From JAKANT01 sp035502095 (GTDB lineage: Bacteria; Pseudomonadota; Gammaproteobacteria; Burkholderiales; Burkholderiaceae_F), in contig DATJUX010000043.1 of the NCBI GenBank assembly GCA_035502095.1, positions 124,001 to 188,000 on the forward strand: DNA of 64,000 bases, in the 5' to 3' direction. The number at the start of each line of letters is the position of its first letter. The first letter of the stretch is position 1. The position numbers and the translations under genes are program-made. The notes beneath the pieces are model-generated. The model had not been told where the DNA came from and ran no database searches. It worked only from the letters and a program-made list of their open reading frames with translations. Below, in pieces: positions 18,113 through 33,837 of this stretch.

Positions 18113-18196
18113 TGCGGGAGGAGGGGAACCGGACCGGCGCTGCCACCGGCAAGCGGTGTGTGAGGGGATTGTAGAGGCTCCGCGTGCGAGCGCCGC

Positions 18197-25519
<7,323 letters not shown>

Positions 25520-25530
25520 GGCTGTCGCGC

Positions 25531-26331
25531 CTAGCGCGCCGACTCGAAAAGCAGCGTGAGCAGGGCCTGGTGCTCGAATTCGACCGCGCGCAGCAACTCG
25601 GTGGCCTCGGGCCATGTCCGGTCGCGGATCAGTCTTTCGAGTCTGGCGCTCATGGTTCCGAGCCGCGTCGCATCGAGGAACTCGGCACTCTTCTTGAGCG
25701 CGCTTGCGGCGTGCGCGCCTTCCTCGGCGCTGCGGGCATCGATCGCGAGCTTGAGCGTCTCGATGAGCTTCGCCGAGCTCAACGCCCAGGACTCGGTCAC
25801 GGTCGGCTCGAACGAGCGATCGCCGGGGCGGGCCCTGCCGAGCTGGCGCACGCGCGCGCGCAGGCGCTCGGCATCGGACCCCGGAACGTAACGCTCGCCC
25901 TGCGGGCGCGGCGGATTGCGCGACCCGAGTGCACGCTCGATCGCGTTGGCGAGGGAAGCCGCCTGCACCGGTTTGCTCAGATGCTCGTTGAAGCCGGCCA
26001 TCAGGGCGCCCAGCCGGTCGGACTCGGACGAATAGCCGGTGACGGCGATCACCGGCAACGGCGCGCGCTCGGTCCTGGCTTCGCGCTCGCGCAGGCGCCG
26101 CAGCGCTTCGAAACCGTCGACTTTCGGCATGCCGAGGTCGAGCAACATCAGGTCGAAGCTGCCGGAGAGCGCGAGTTCGACGGCGCGTTCCGCATCGGGT
26201 TCGATGGTGGCCGTGTGCCCGAGCAGGAGCGCGAGATGCGCCTGCAGCGAACTCGACAGCGGATCGTCGTCGACCACCAGCACGCGTGCGGCGGCCGTTG
26301 GCGCTGCGTTGTCTGAGGAGGACGTCGTCAC
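25531..26331 (-). CDS. response regulator with receiver and degenerate Hpt-like domain
   Basis: A 266-residue protein. Residues about 16-135 form a receiver: VLVVDDD (20-26 region), LMLLDLGMPK with Asp65, VTGYSS, and LSKPV lysine. The C-terminal part (about 165-266) is a helical bundle resembling Hpt: the stretch ASALKKSAEFLDATRLGTMSARLE aligns with AHxLKGSAxxxGAxxLxxxxxxLE, split here as ASALKKSAEF and LDATRLGTMS. The phosphate-accepting His is replaced by Ser at the aligned place. The GTG at 26331 has GAGGG six bases upstream and overlaps the stop of the gene before it (GTGA). It lies directly upstream of the giant PAS kinase and is likely its partner, perhaps as a phosphate sink or docking protein. 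Confidence 0.82.
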   Translation of the reverse strand: MTTSSSDNAAPTAAARVLVVDDDPLSSSLQAHLALLLGHTATIEPDAERAVELALSGSFDLMLLDLGMPKVDGFEALRRLREREARTERAPLPVIAVTGYSSESDRLGALMAGFNEHLSKPVQAASLANAIERALGSRNPPRPQGERYVPGSDAERLRARVRQLGRARPGDRSFEPTVTESWALSSAKLIETLKLAIDARSAEEGAHAASALKKSAEFLDATRLGTMSARLERLIRDRTWPEATELLRAVEFEHQALLTLLFESAR

Positions 26332-26921
26332 GCGTGGCCCTCGACCGCTGCGGTCAGGCGGCGAGCACATCCGCGCACTTTCCGCGCAGCAGCGGCGAGT
26401 ACGTGCAGCCTATCGTGCCGCGGCCCGCCGCACCAGCGGGACGCACCAAAGCGGAGACCGTGAGTCCGGCGTGTATTCGCGGCATCGGCGCCATCCGATT
26501 CGGCGCGCGGTGCGCCAGAAGTCGATGTCGTCGCGAATGGCCGCGATGCCCGCGTCACCACGTGCGGCAGATGACGGATTCCCGACCCAGGCTGACCCGG
26601 CTGAGTCTGCTGTGCGAGCGCTAGGGTATCCACGCGGAAGCTGACCGCGGTCCACGCCTTGTCGATGGCCGTTCGGGGGGTGTGCGGCCCGGCGAACCGG
26701 TCGCGCAGCAAGGCCTGCGGCACACCGGCCCGGTCGACTGCTGCGACGGCGACCTGGTAGCCGCGCTTGCGCCATTCCGCCGGCGCGGCCAGAACCGCCT
26801 TGAGCGCGACTTCCGGCGGCAACAGACGCACGGCGTACGTGCCACCGGGAGCGGGCGTCTGAGCGAGCACAGGCACGGCGATGCAGAGCACACTGATCGG
26901 CAGGACGCTCGACTTGGGCAT
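26328..26921 (-). CDS. GlcG/HbpS-like secreted protein with aberrant C-terminal half
   Basis: A 197-residue frame starting MPKSSVLPISVLCIAVPVLAQ (signal peptide) and running into a clear GlcG/HbpS-type domain: AAAEWRKRGYQV-like core (APAEWRKRGYQVAVAAVDRAG), then RTAIDKAWTAVSFR and SGIRHLPHVV. The family normally continues with a Gly-rich GGxPIxxGGxxxGAIGVSGAP segment. Here it is replaced by frame-scrambled sequence: IAAIRDDID lies in another frame (near 26530-26560), then SGAPRAESDGADAAN returns to the first frame. The tail to 26328 has no family character. Local indels seem to have damaged the gene. Its stop overlaps the start of the receiver gene, which suggests that the frame is still translated. 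HbpS-like proteins bind heme and modulate two-component systems. Confidence 0.55.
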   Translation of the reverse strand: MPKSSVLPISVLCIAVPVLAQTPAPGGTYAVRLLPPEVALKAVLAAPAEWRKRGYQVAVAAVDRAGVPQALLRDRFAGPHTPRTAIDKAWTAVSFRVDTLALAQQTQPGQPGSGIRHLPHVVTRASRPFATTSTSGAPRAESDGADAANTRRTHGLRFGASRWCGGPRHDRLHVLAAAARKVRGCARRLTAAVEGHA

Positions 26922-27094
26922 CGATCGGGTGGCCCGTTGCGGCCGGCCGATCATACGGGCGCTCGAGCGCCTCGCGCGCGGGGACCGTCGTTGTTGGGCC
27001 GATGCGACGGCGGAAGCGGCGCGTCACCGGCTGCGCCTCGCCGCGGCTGGCCCCGCTGCGGGATCGCGGCCCGCCGCGATCGCCTCGACCGCGC

Positions 27095-28171
27095 TTACGC
27101 GGCCTGGATCACGCCGCGTTCGATCTGGTCGCGCTCGAGCGACTCGAACAGCGCCTTGAAGTTGCCTTCGCCGAAACCCTCGTCGCCCTTGCGCTGGATG
27201 AATTCGAAGAACACCGGGCCGAGCAGAGTGTTGGAAAAGATCTGCAGCAGCAGGCGCGGACGGCCGCCCTCGGTCGAGCCGTCCAGCAGGATGCCGCGCG
27301 TCTGCAACTCGCTCGCACTTTCGCCGTGGCCCGGCAGCCGCTGGTCGAGCATGCGGTAGTACGTGGCGGGGGGCGCGCTCATCAGCGGCACGCCGGCGCT
27401 GCGCAGACTGTCCACGCTGCGCAGCAGGTCGTCCGAGAGCAGGGCGATGTGCTGGATGCCTTCGCCGTTGAACTTCATCAGGAACTCTTCGATCTGGCCC
27501 GTGGTCTGCGAGGCTTCCTCGTTGAGCGGGATGCGGATCCGGCCGTCCGGTGCGGTCATCGCTTTCGATGTCAGGCCGGTGTACTCGCCCTTGATGTCGA
27601 AGTAGCGGATCTCCTTGAAGTTGAAGATGCGCTCGTAGAAGCCTGCCCAGTAGCCCATGCGCCCGCGGTACACGTTGTGGGTCAGGTGGTCGATGAGGCG
27701 CAGGCCGTGTCCCCTGGGATGGCGATCGGCACCCGGGACGAACTCGAAGTCGATGTCGTAGATCGAGCGGCCTTCCTCGAAGCGGTCGATCAGGTAAAGC
27801 GGCGCGCCGCCGATGCCCTTGATCGCCGGCAGGCGCAGTTCCATCGGTCCGGTCGGCATCTCGATCGGCTGTGCGCCGAGCTCGAGTGCGCGCGCATACG
27901 CCTGGTGCGAATCGCGCACGCGAAACGCCATGCCGCAGGCCGACGGTCCGTGTTCGGCGGCGAAATAGGAGGCGATGCTCTTAGCCTCGTTGTTGATGAT
28001 GAAGTTGATCTCGCCCTGGCGATAGAGGGCGACGTCTTTCGAGCGGTGCAGCGCCACCTTGCGGAAGCCGAGGTTCTCGAACACGGGTTCGAGCGTGCCT
28101 GGGACCGGGGCCGCGAACTCGACGAATTCGAACCCCATGAGGCCCATCGGGTTCGCGAACAGATCTGCCAT
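27095..28171 (-). CDS. hppD: 4-hydroxyphenylpyruvate dioxygenase
   Basis: A 358-residue Fe(II) dioxygenase with the two vicinal-oxygen-chelate domains. The metal ligands are visible: His in IDHLTHNV (about residue 162), His in GIQHIAL (about 241) and Glu in FFEFIQRKG (about 322). Length and the C-terminal helix ERGVIQAA fit bacterial HPPD. It converts 4-hydroxyphenylpyruvate, from tyrosine, to homogentisate. It is the last gene of the long minus-strand homogentisate operon, 27 bases after fahA, so its product feeds hmgA and fahA directly. Confidence 0.96.
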   Translation of the reverse strand: MADLFANPMGLMGFEFVEFAAPVPGTLEPVFENLGFRKVALHRSKDVALYRQGEINFIINNEAKSIASYFAAEHGPSACGMAFRVRDSHQAYARALELGAQPIEMPTGPMELRLPAIKGIGGAPLYLIDRFEEGRSIYDIDFEFVPGADRHPRGHGLRLIDHLTHNVYRGRMGYWAGFYERIFNFKEIRYFDIKGEYTGLTSKAMTAPDGRIRIPLNEEASQTTGQIEEFLMKFNGEGIQHIALLSDDLLRSVDSLRSAGVPLMSAPPATYYRMLDQRLPGHGESASELQTRGILLDGSTEGGRPRLLLQIFSNTLLGPVFFEFIQRKGDEGFGEGNFKALFESLERDQIERGVIQAA

Positions 28172-28198
28172 CTCCGGTTCCTCGGTTCTCGTCTCTTG

Positions 28199-29512
28199 TC
28201 AGGCGGCCGGCAACACCTCGCCCGCGGCTTCGCCGAAGCCGATGCGCGGACGACCTTCATGCCCGCACCAGGCACGCAGGATGACCGCATCGCCATCTTC
28301 GAGGAACGTGCGCTGCTCGCCGTTCGGGAGCGCCAGCGGGCGCTTTCCCCCGGCGGTCAGCTCGAGCAGCGAGCCCGCTTCCTCGGGCTGCGGGCCGGAA
28401 AGCGTACCGGTGCCCAGCAGGTCGCCGGCGCCGAGGTTGCACCCATTGACGGTGTGGTGCGCCACGAGCTGCGCGACGGTCCAGTAAGCATGCCGGTAGT
28501 TCGAACGCGCCAGCGTGACGGGGGCGAGCTTCTGCGCGCGCATCGCCGCGGTTTCGATCAGCACCTCCAGCTCGATGTCGAAGGCGCCTTCGGCCCGATT
28601 GCCCGCCGAATCCAGATACGGCAATGGCTGCGGATCATCCTCGGGCCGGGACCACGCGGCCCGATACGGTGCGAGCGCTTCCAGCGTGACGACCCACGGC
28701 GAGATCGTGGTCGCGAAGTTCTTGGAGAGGAACGGACCGAGCGGCTGGTACTCCCAGGGCTGCACATCGCGCGCCGACCAGTCGTTGAGCAGGGTGATGC
28801 CGAACACGTGCTGTTCGGCGGCCTCCATGGCGACCGGGTGGCCGAGCGGGTTGCCGGTGCCGATGAAGATGCCCAGCTCGAGTTCGTAGTCGAGGCGCCG
28901 GCTCGGCGCGACGATCGGCACGCTTTCGCCCGGTGGCAGCAGCTGCGCGCGCGGGCGATGAAAGCTCTGGCGCGAAACCCCGATCGACGAGACGCGGCCG
29001 TGATAGCCGATCGGCACCCACTTGTAGTTGGGCAGCAGCGGATTGTCGGGGCGGAACAACTTGCCGACGGCGGTGGCGTGATGGATCGACGTATAGAAAT
29101 CCGTGTACCCGCCGATCGCCGCCGGCAGGGCGAATTCGGCGTGGGCCTGCGCGACGAAACCGGCGCGCAGCCGCTCCTTGTGCTCGGCGCCCTGGCGCAG
29201 CGCCCGCGACAGCGCGAGACGCAGTATCGACCACGCACCCGGGCCCAGCGCCATCAACCGGTTCAACGTGGGCTGCGCGCACGCTACCGCGGCCTGCGCG
29301 GCTTCGCCGGAGAAGGCGGCTGCGCCCTGAGCGGCGGCGACGTCCACGATCTGGTCACCGATCGCAACGCCGATGCGAAACTGCTCGCGCGTCCCCGCAC
29401 GCCGGAACGCCGCGAACGGCAGGTTCTGCAGCGGGAAATCGCTGTCGCTACGATTGGCCGAGTCGACCCAGCTGCGCAGCGCGGGATCGTGGGTTTCGTT
29501 CAGCCGCACCAT
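28199..29512 (-). CDS. fahA: fumarylacetoacetase
   Basis: A 437-residue FAH of usual length. It begins MVRLNETHDPALRSWVDSAN, contains the DFYTSIHHATAVGKLFRP active-site block (catalytic His), the metal-binding ELELGIFIGTGNPLG region and DWSARDVQPWEYQPLGPFLSK. It hydrolyses 4-fumarylacetoacetate to fumarate and acetoacetate, the last step of the homogentisate pathway. It begins five bases before the stop codon of hmgA is cleared (four-base gap), so translation is probably coupled. There is no maleylacetoacetate isomerase gene next to it, so that step must be supplied elsewhere or occur without an enzyme. Confidence 0.96.
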   Translation of the reverse strand: MVRLNETHDPALRSWVDSANRSDSDFPLQNLPFAAFRRAGTREQFRIGVAIGDQIVDVAAAQGAAAFSGEAAQAAVACAQPTLNRLMALGPGAWSILRLALSRALRQGAEHKERLRAGFVAQAHAEFALPAAIGGYTDFYTSIHHATAVGKLFRPDNPLLPNYKWVPIGYHGRVSSIGVSRQSFHRPRAQLLPPGESVPIVAPSRRLDYELELGIFIGTGNPLGHPVAMEAAEQHVFGITLLNDWSARDVQPWEYQPLGPFLSKNFATTISPWVVTLEALAPYRAAWSRPEDDPQPLPYLDSAGNRAEGAFDIELEVLIETAAMRAQKLAPVTLARSNYRHAYWTVAQLVAHHTVNGCNLGAGDLLGTGTLSGPQPEEAGSLLELTAGGKRPLALPNGEQRTFLEDGDAVILRAWCGHEGRPRIGFGEAAGEVLPAA

Positions 29513-29516
29513 GGTC

Positions 29517-30860
29517 TCAACGCTGCTCCGGGTTGAAATTGCGCCGCAATCCCTGCCAGCACTGAAAATACTCCGCCTGCAGCGTCGCCGACTCCAGCGC
29601 GAACCGCGTCGGACGGACTACGCAGCGCGTTTCGAACATGAAGGCCATCGTGTCGCGGATGTAGTCGGGTTTGGTCGTGTCGGCGCGCGAGGCTTTGGCG
29701 AACGTCTCGGCATCCGGGCCGTGGCCGCTCATGCTGTTGTGCAGGCTCGCACCGCCGGGCTGGAATCCTTCGGCTTTGGCGTCGTAGACGCCGTGGACCA
29801 GGCCCATGAATTCGCTTGCGATGTTGCGGTGGAACCAGGGCGGGCGGAAAGTGTCCTGCATCGCGAGCACGCGCGGCGGAAAGATGACGAAGTCGATGGT
29901 GTCGACACCGGGCGTGTCCGAGAGCGACTGCAGGACCAGAAAGATCGACGGATCGGGATGGTCGTACGAGATCGAGCCGATCACATTGAAACGACGCAGA
30001 TCGTATTTGTAGGGCGCGTAGTTGCCGTGCCAGGCCACGACGTCCAGCGGCGAGTGGTCCATCTCGGCCGCCCAGAGATGCCCCATGAACTTCGCCACCA
30101 GCTCGGTCTTTCCGTCGCGGTCCTCACACCAGGCGACCGGTGTCTGGAAGTCGCGCGGGTTGGCCAGCCCGTTGGAGCCGATCACGCCGAGGTCGGGCAG
30201 GCGGAAGGGTGCGCCGAAGTTTTCGCAGACGTATCCGCGCGCCGTGCCCTCGAGCAGCTCGACCCGGAAGCGCACGCCGCGCGGGATCACCACGATCTCC
30301 AGCGGTTCGGCGTCGATCAATCCCAGCTCGGTCGCAAAGCGCAGGCGCCCCTCCTGAAGGACGACCAGCAGCTCGCCGTCGGCGTTGTAGAACACCCGAT
30401 CCGTCATCGAGCGGTTGGCCGCGTACAGGTGGATCCCGCAGCCGCTTTGCGCATGCGGATCGCCGTTGCCGGCGAACGTGATCAGCCCCTGCACGAAATC
30501 GGTCGGGCGCGCCGGCAGCGGCAGCGGATCCCAGCGCAGCTGGTTGGGAGACGTCTCGACCTGGCCGAAATCGCTCGTCAGCCAGCCGTCGTCGATGCGC
30601 TCGAACGGCCGGTGCTGGGCGGCCGGTCGGATCCGATACAGCCACGAGCGACGGTTGGCATGGCGCGGGGCCGTGAACGCGGTTCCCGACAGCTGTTCGG
30701 CGTACAGGCCATACGGCGCTCGCTGCGGGCTGTTCTGGCCGATCGGGAGCGCACCGGCAAGCGCCTCGGTGGCGAATTCGTTGGCAAAGCCGGTCTGGTA
30801 GGCGGGCTTGTCGATGCGCGCGGAGGCGCGTGTCGACGCGGCTGGGGATGCGGTGTCCAT
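29517..30860 (-). CDS. hmgA: homogentisate 1,2-dioxygenase
   Basis: A 447-residue cupin-type dioxygenase. Family blocks include YQTGFANEFATEA at the N-terminus, SWLYRIRP, and the Fe-site region PPWFHRNIASEFMGL with the His and Glu ligands, followed by GGASLHNSMSGHGPD with a further His. The ring of homogentisate is opened to maleylacetoacetate using O2 in the cytosol. It lies between a DUF2783 gene (22 bases upstream) and fahA (4 bases downstream) in the same operon. Length matches the family. Confidence 0.97.
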   Translation of the reverse strand: MDTASPAASTRASARIDKPAYQTGFANEFATEALAGALPIGQNSPQRAPYGLYAEQLSGTAFTAPRHANRRSWLYRIRPAAQHRPFERIDDGWLTSDFGQVETSPNQLRWDPLPLPARPTDFVQGLITFAGNGDPHAQSGCGIHLYAANRSMTDRVFYNADGELLVVLQEGRLRFATELGLIDAEPLEIVVIPRGVRFRVELLEGTARGYVCENFGAPFRLPDLGVIGSNGLANPRDFQTPVAWCEDRDGKTELVAKFMGHLWAAEMDHSPLDVVAWHGNYAPYKYDLRRFNVIGSISYDHPDPSIFLVLQSLSDTPGVDTIDFVIFPPRVLAMQDTFRPPWFHRNIASEFMGLVHGVYDAKAEGFQPGGASLHNSMSGHGPDAETFAKASRADTTKPDYIRDTMAFMFETRCVVRPTRFALESATLQAEYFQCWQGLRRNFNPEQR

Positions 30861-30881
30861 ATCTTCACTCCGACAGGTGTC

Positions 30882-31103
30882 TCAATGCGCGGCAGGTGCC
30901 GGCGCGGGCGCGACATCGGCGCGTGCGTGCTGCATCGCCTCGCGCAGCACGCGCAGATCGCCGATGTGGTTGGCGAGGAGCAGGATCAGCTTCGCGTTGA
31001 CCATCCGGCTCTGCGCGGCGTCGAGGTCGCGGTGCATGTCGATCAGCGCTTCGTAGAAATCGTCGAATTGCACCAGGTTGGGTTCGATGTTCAGCGTAGC
31101 CAC
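30882..31103 (-). CDS. DUF2783 small protein, candidate coupling partner (MhaB-like) of the FAD hydroxylase
   Basis: A 73-residue protein starting VATLNIEPNLVQFDDFYEAL from GTG 31103, with a perfect AGGAGG five bases ahead. The body LIDMHRDLDAAQSRMVNAKL and LILLLANHIGD matches DUF2783. It directly follows the FAD hydroxylase gene (24-base gap). In Pseudomonas putida U the 3-hydroxyphenylacetate 6-hydroxylase consists of a flavoprotein (MhaA) and a small coupling protein (MhaB); the gene order and sizes here fit that pattern, but this functional link is inference. The Ala/Pro tail APAPAPAAH looks dispensable. Confidence 0.8.
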   Translation of the reverse strand: MATLNIEPNLVQFDDFYEALIDMHRDLDAAQSRMVNAKLILLLANHIGDLRVLREAMQHARADVAPAPAPAAH

Positions 31104-31126
31104 GTTGCCTCCTAGTGTGCGCCGGA

Positions 31127-32803
31127 TCATGCGTTGCAGGTCGCGCGCGCGACCGCGGCGGCGATCTGCTCGGGATTGCACTGGCGCCAACGGGCGCAGA
31201 CGTGCTGGTCGGGGCGCAGCAGGTACGTCGTGCCGGGACACGCGTCGAAACGCTGCGCGAGCCATCCTGCCGTGTCCTCGATCACCTCCAGCCCGTGGGG
31301 AAGGCGCATCGCCTTGCCCGGCGGCACGACGATGACCGGCCGCACCGGGATCGCCCCATACTTGAGCCGGTAAAGCGCCGCTGCTGTGTCGGCCGGTGGC
31401 GCCGAACCGTCGGTGAAGCACAGCGCGGTGAAACCTTCGCCGACGACCCCGAGTAACCAGTCCTGCCGCCCGTCGATGGAAATCGGGGCGTCCGTGGCCG
31501 GCGCGCCCGGGACCATGAAGCCGGTGAAGGTTTCGCGGTCGGGCGTGTTCAGCGGCGAGTCGTGCAGCGTTGTGGGCAGCGAAAGTCGCCCGCTGTTGAC
31601 CAGGCGGCGCGCGAAGGGATGCTCCTTCGACAACTTGAGCACGGCGTCGCGGAACACGCGGCTTACTTCGCTCTTGGGCGTGATGAAGTCGGTGGCGCGG
31701 GTCGAGTTCAGGATGTTCTCGTCGGCGGCGAATTCGCGCTCCGAGGCGTACGTGTCGAGCAGGCGATCGGGCGCCTTGCCCTCCAGCACCAGGCGCAGTT
31801 TCCAAGCGAGATTGTCGGCGTCCTGGATGCCGGAATTGGCGCCGCGCGCGCCGAACGGCGATACGCCATGCGCCGAGTCGCCGGCAAACAGCACGCGGCC
31901 GTGGCGGAAGCTCTCCATGCGCAGGCAGGAGAAGGTGTAGACGCTGAGCCACTCGAACTCGAACTGTGCGTCCGGGCCGAGCAGCGCCTTGATGCGCGGG
32001 ATCACGTTCTCCGGGCGCTTTTCCACCTCGGGATCGGCGTCCCAGCCCAGTTGAAAGTCGATGCGCCAGACGTTGTCGGGCTGCATGTGCAGCAGCACCG
32101 ACTGGTTGCGATGAAATGGCGGGTCGAACCAGAACCAGCGTTCGGGCGGGAAGTCGGCCTTCATCTTGACGTCGGCGATCAGGAAACGATCGCGAAACGT
32201 GCGGCCCTTGCTCTCCAGCCCGAGCGCCTTGCGCACCGGCGAGCGTGCGCCATCGCACGCGACCAGGTAGTCGGCTTGCAGCGTGTAGTCGCCGTCGGGC
32301 GTCGCGACGGTCACTTCCACGCCGTCCGCTTTCGGCGTGACGGCGGTGACGCGGTTCTTCCAGCGCAGGTCGAGAAGCGGCAGCGACCTCGCGTAGTCGT
32401 AGAGATATCCCTCGACGTAGTACTGCTGCAGGTTGATGAACGCCGGGCGGCGGTGGCCGCTCTCGGGCAGCAGATTGAAGGTGTAGACGTGATCGTCCTG
32501 GAAGAACACCTTGCCCACGTTCCACGACACGCCTTTTTCCACCATCGGATCGCCGCAGCCGAGGCGGTCGAAGATCTCGAGCGTGCGTTTGGCGAAGCAG
32601 ATCGCGCGCGAACCGGCCGAGAGCTTGTTGTCGTCATCGAGCACGACGACGCGCACGCCCTGGCGCGCCAGATCGATCGCCGTCGCGAGGCCGACCGGGC
32701 CGGCGCCGACCACGATCACCGGGTGGCGCGCCGGCTGCCTTCCGGCGGCCTGGTCCGCGCAGCGCACGTACTTCAATTCGAGCGACTGATAGTCCTGGGT
32801 CAC
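31127..32803 (-). CDS. FAD-dependent aromatic hydroxylase, MhpA/PheA type, candidate 3-hydroxyphenylacetate 6-hydroxylase
   Basis: A 558-residue group A flavin monooxygenase. It has the FAD-binding VIVVGAGPVGLATAIDLARQ (about residues 27-46), the DG motif CDGARSPVRKALG (about 160-172) and the GD motif RVLFAGDSAHGVSPFGARG (about 290-308). The C-terminus is a thioredoxin-like fold as in MhpA. It hydroxylates a phenolic ring with NAD(P)H and O2. Lying in an operon with hmgA, fahA and hppD, it likely produces homogentisate from 3-hydroxyphenylacetate; 3-(3-hydroxyphenyl)propionate or resorcinol-type substrates are alternatives. The GTG at 32803 lies four bases after the stop of the upstream gene. 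Confidence 0.85.
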   Translation of the reverse strand: MTQDYQSLELKYVRCADQAAGRQPARHPVIVVGAGPVGLATAIDLARQGVRVVVLDDDNKLSAGSRAICFAKRTLEIFDRLGCGDPMVEKGVSWNVGKVFFQDDHVYTFNLLPESGHRRPAFINLQQYYVEGYLYDYARSLPLLDLRWKNRVTAVTPKADGVEVTVATPDGDYTLQADYLVACDGARSPVRKALGLESKGRTFRDRFLIADVKMKADFPPERWFWFDPPFHRNQSVLLHMQPDNVWRIDFQLGWDADPEVEKRPENVIPRIKALLGPDAQFEFEWLSVYTFSCLRMESFRHGRVLFAGDSAHGVSPFGARGANSGIQDADNLAWKLRLVLEGKAPDRLLDTYASEREFAADENILNSTRATDFITPKSEVSRVFRDAVLKLSKEHPFARRLVNSGRLSLPTTLHDSPLNTPDRETFTGFMVPGAPATDAPISIDGRQDWLLGVVGEGFTALCFTDGSAPPADTAAALYRLKYGAIPVRPVIVVPPGKAMRLPHGLEVIEDTAGWLAQRFDACPGTTYLLRPDQHVCARWRQCNPEQIAAAVARATCNA

Positions 32804-32807
32804 GGCC

Positions 32808-33758
32808 TCATCCCTCCAGCGCCTGCCACATTTCCTTGTCCCTCTGCGCGGTCCAGATGCGGGGATCCGGGTACTTCGTCGCCAGGTCGTAGGCACGCGA
32901 GACGTCGAAGGGCATGCAGTGATCGAAGATGACCCAGCGGCCGTACTTCGGCTTGAGCGCATCGAACGTCTCGCGATAAACCGTGCGCAGGTCCTTGCCC
33001 GCCGCGGCGCCCTTCTTCACGCTGGCATAGAGGTCGCTGATGAACGCCCGCGTGCTGGCCAATCCCGCCTGCACCTGCTGCGGCGTCGTGAGCGCGGGAC
33101 CGCGGCCGGGCACGAGCTTCTCCGGCTTCAACGCGGCGATCGCATCGAGCGTGTGCGGCCAGTCTTCGAAGTAGGCGTCGCCGGCGTACGGGGTCGCGTC
33201 GAACTCGACCAGGTCGCCCGACAGCAGGATCTTCTGCTGCGGCAGCCAGACGACCGTGTCTCCCTTGGTGTGGCCGCGGCCGAGCTGCAGCAGCCTGACT
33301 TCCAGCTTGCCGAGCCACAGCGTCATCTGACCCTTGAATGCGAGCGTCGGCCAGGTGAGCCCCGGCACCGATTCGACCGAGCGGAACAGGCGCGGGAAGC
33401 GCTCGATCTCGCTTTGCATGTCCTGCGCGCCGCGTTCGACGATCAGGTCGTAGGTGTCCTGGCTGGCGATGATCTCCTGCGCCTTGTACGCCGAGGCGCC
33501 GAGCACGCGCACCGCGTGGTAGTGGGTCAGCACGACGTACCTGATCGGCTTGTCGGTGACCTCGCGGATGCGGCGGACGACATCCTGCGCCATCACCGGC
33601 GTGGCTTGCGTGTCGGCGACGAGCACGGCGTCGTCGCCGATGACGATGCCCGTATTCGGGTCGCCTTCCGCGGTGTACGCGTAGGCGTTGTCCGACAGCT
33701 TCTCGAACGTGACGCGCTTTTCCTCGACGTCGGCGTGTGATGCGAACTTCTTGTTCAT
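32808..33758 (-). CDS. MBL-fold hydrolase-like protein with altered HxHxDH motif
   Basis: A 316-residue metallo-beta-lactamase-fold protein. The fold is shown by GIVIGDDAVLVADTQATP, VVLTHYHAVRVLG, GRGHTKGDTVVWLPQQKILLSGDLVEF (split GRGHTKGD and LLSGDLV). The first metal motif, normally HxHxDH, reads HYHAVR (about residues 79-84), so the Asp and third His are missing; the later His and Asp ligands remain. Such a site may bind one metal. The ATG at 33758 has AAAGGAA upstream. It sits between the MFS gene and the FAD hydroxylase in the homogentisate operon. The role may be ester or lactone hydrolysis of a pathway compound, but this is not known. Confidence 0.8.
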   Translation of the reverse strand: MNKKFASHADVEEKRVTFEKLSDNAYAYTAEGDPNTGIVIGDDAVLVADTQATPVMAQDVVRRIREVTDKPIRYVVLTHYHAVRVLGASAYKAQEIIASQDTYDLIVERGAQDMQSEIERFPRLFRSVESVPGLTWPTLAFKGQMTLWLGKLEVRLLQLGRGHTKGDTVVWLPQQKILLSGDLVEFDATPYAGDAYFEDWPHTLDAIAALKPEKLVPGRGPALTTPQQVQAGLASTRAFISDLYASVKKGAAAGKDLRTVYRETFDALKPKYGRWVIFDHCMPFDVSRAYDLATKYPDPRIWTAQRDKEMWQALEG

Positions 33759-33780
33759 GGTCGATTCCTTTCTTCGTTTC

Positions 33781-33803
33781 CCCTCCCCCGCCTGCGGAGG
33801 AGG
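33781..33803. repeat. CCCTCCCCCG-type palindrome between MFS and MBL genes
   Basis: CCCTCCCCCGC (33781-33791) pairs with GCGGAGGAGGG (33793-33803) with one mismatch. It fills the 79-base gap between the MFS and MBL genes of the homogentisate operon. Similar copies occur near 51466, 52637, 54543 and 62713. It may trim or stabilise the mRNA within the operon. Confidence 0.5.
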
Positions 33804-33837
33804 GCAGGTGTGGGGACCGAAAGAGTGAAGGCGCCTG

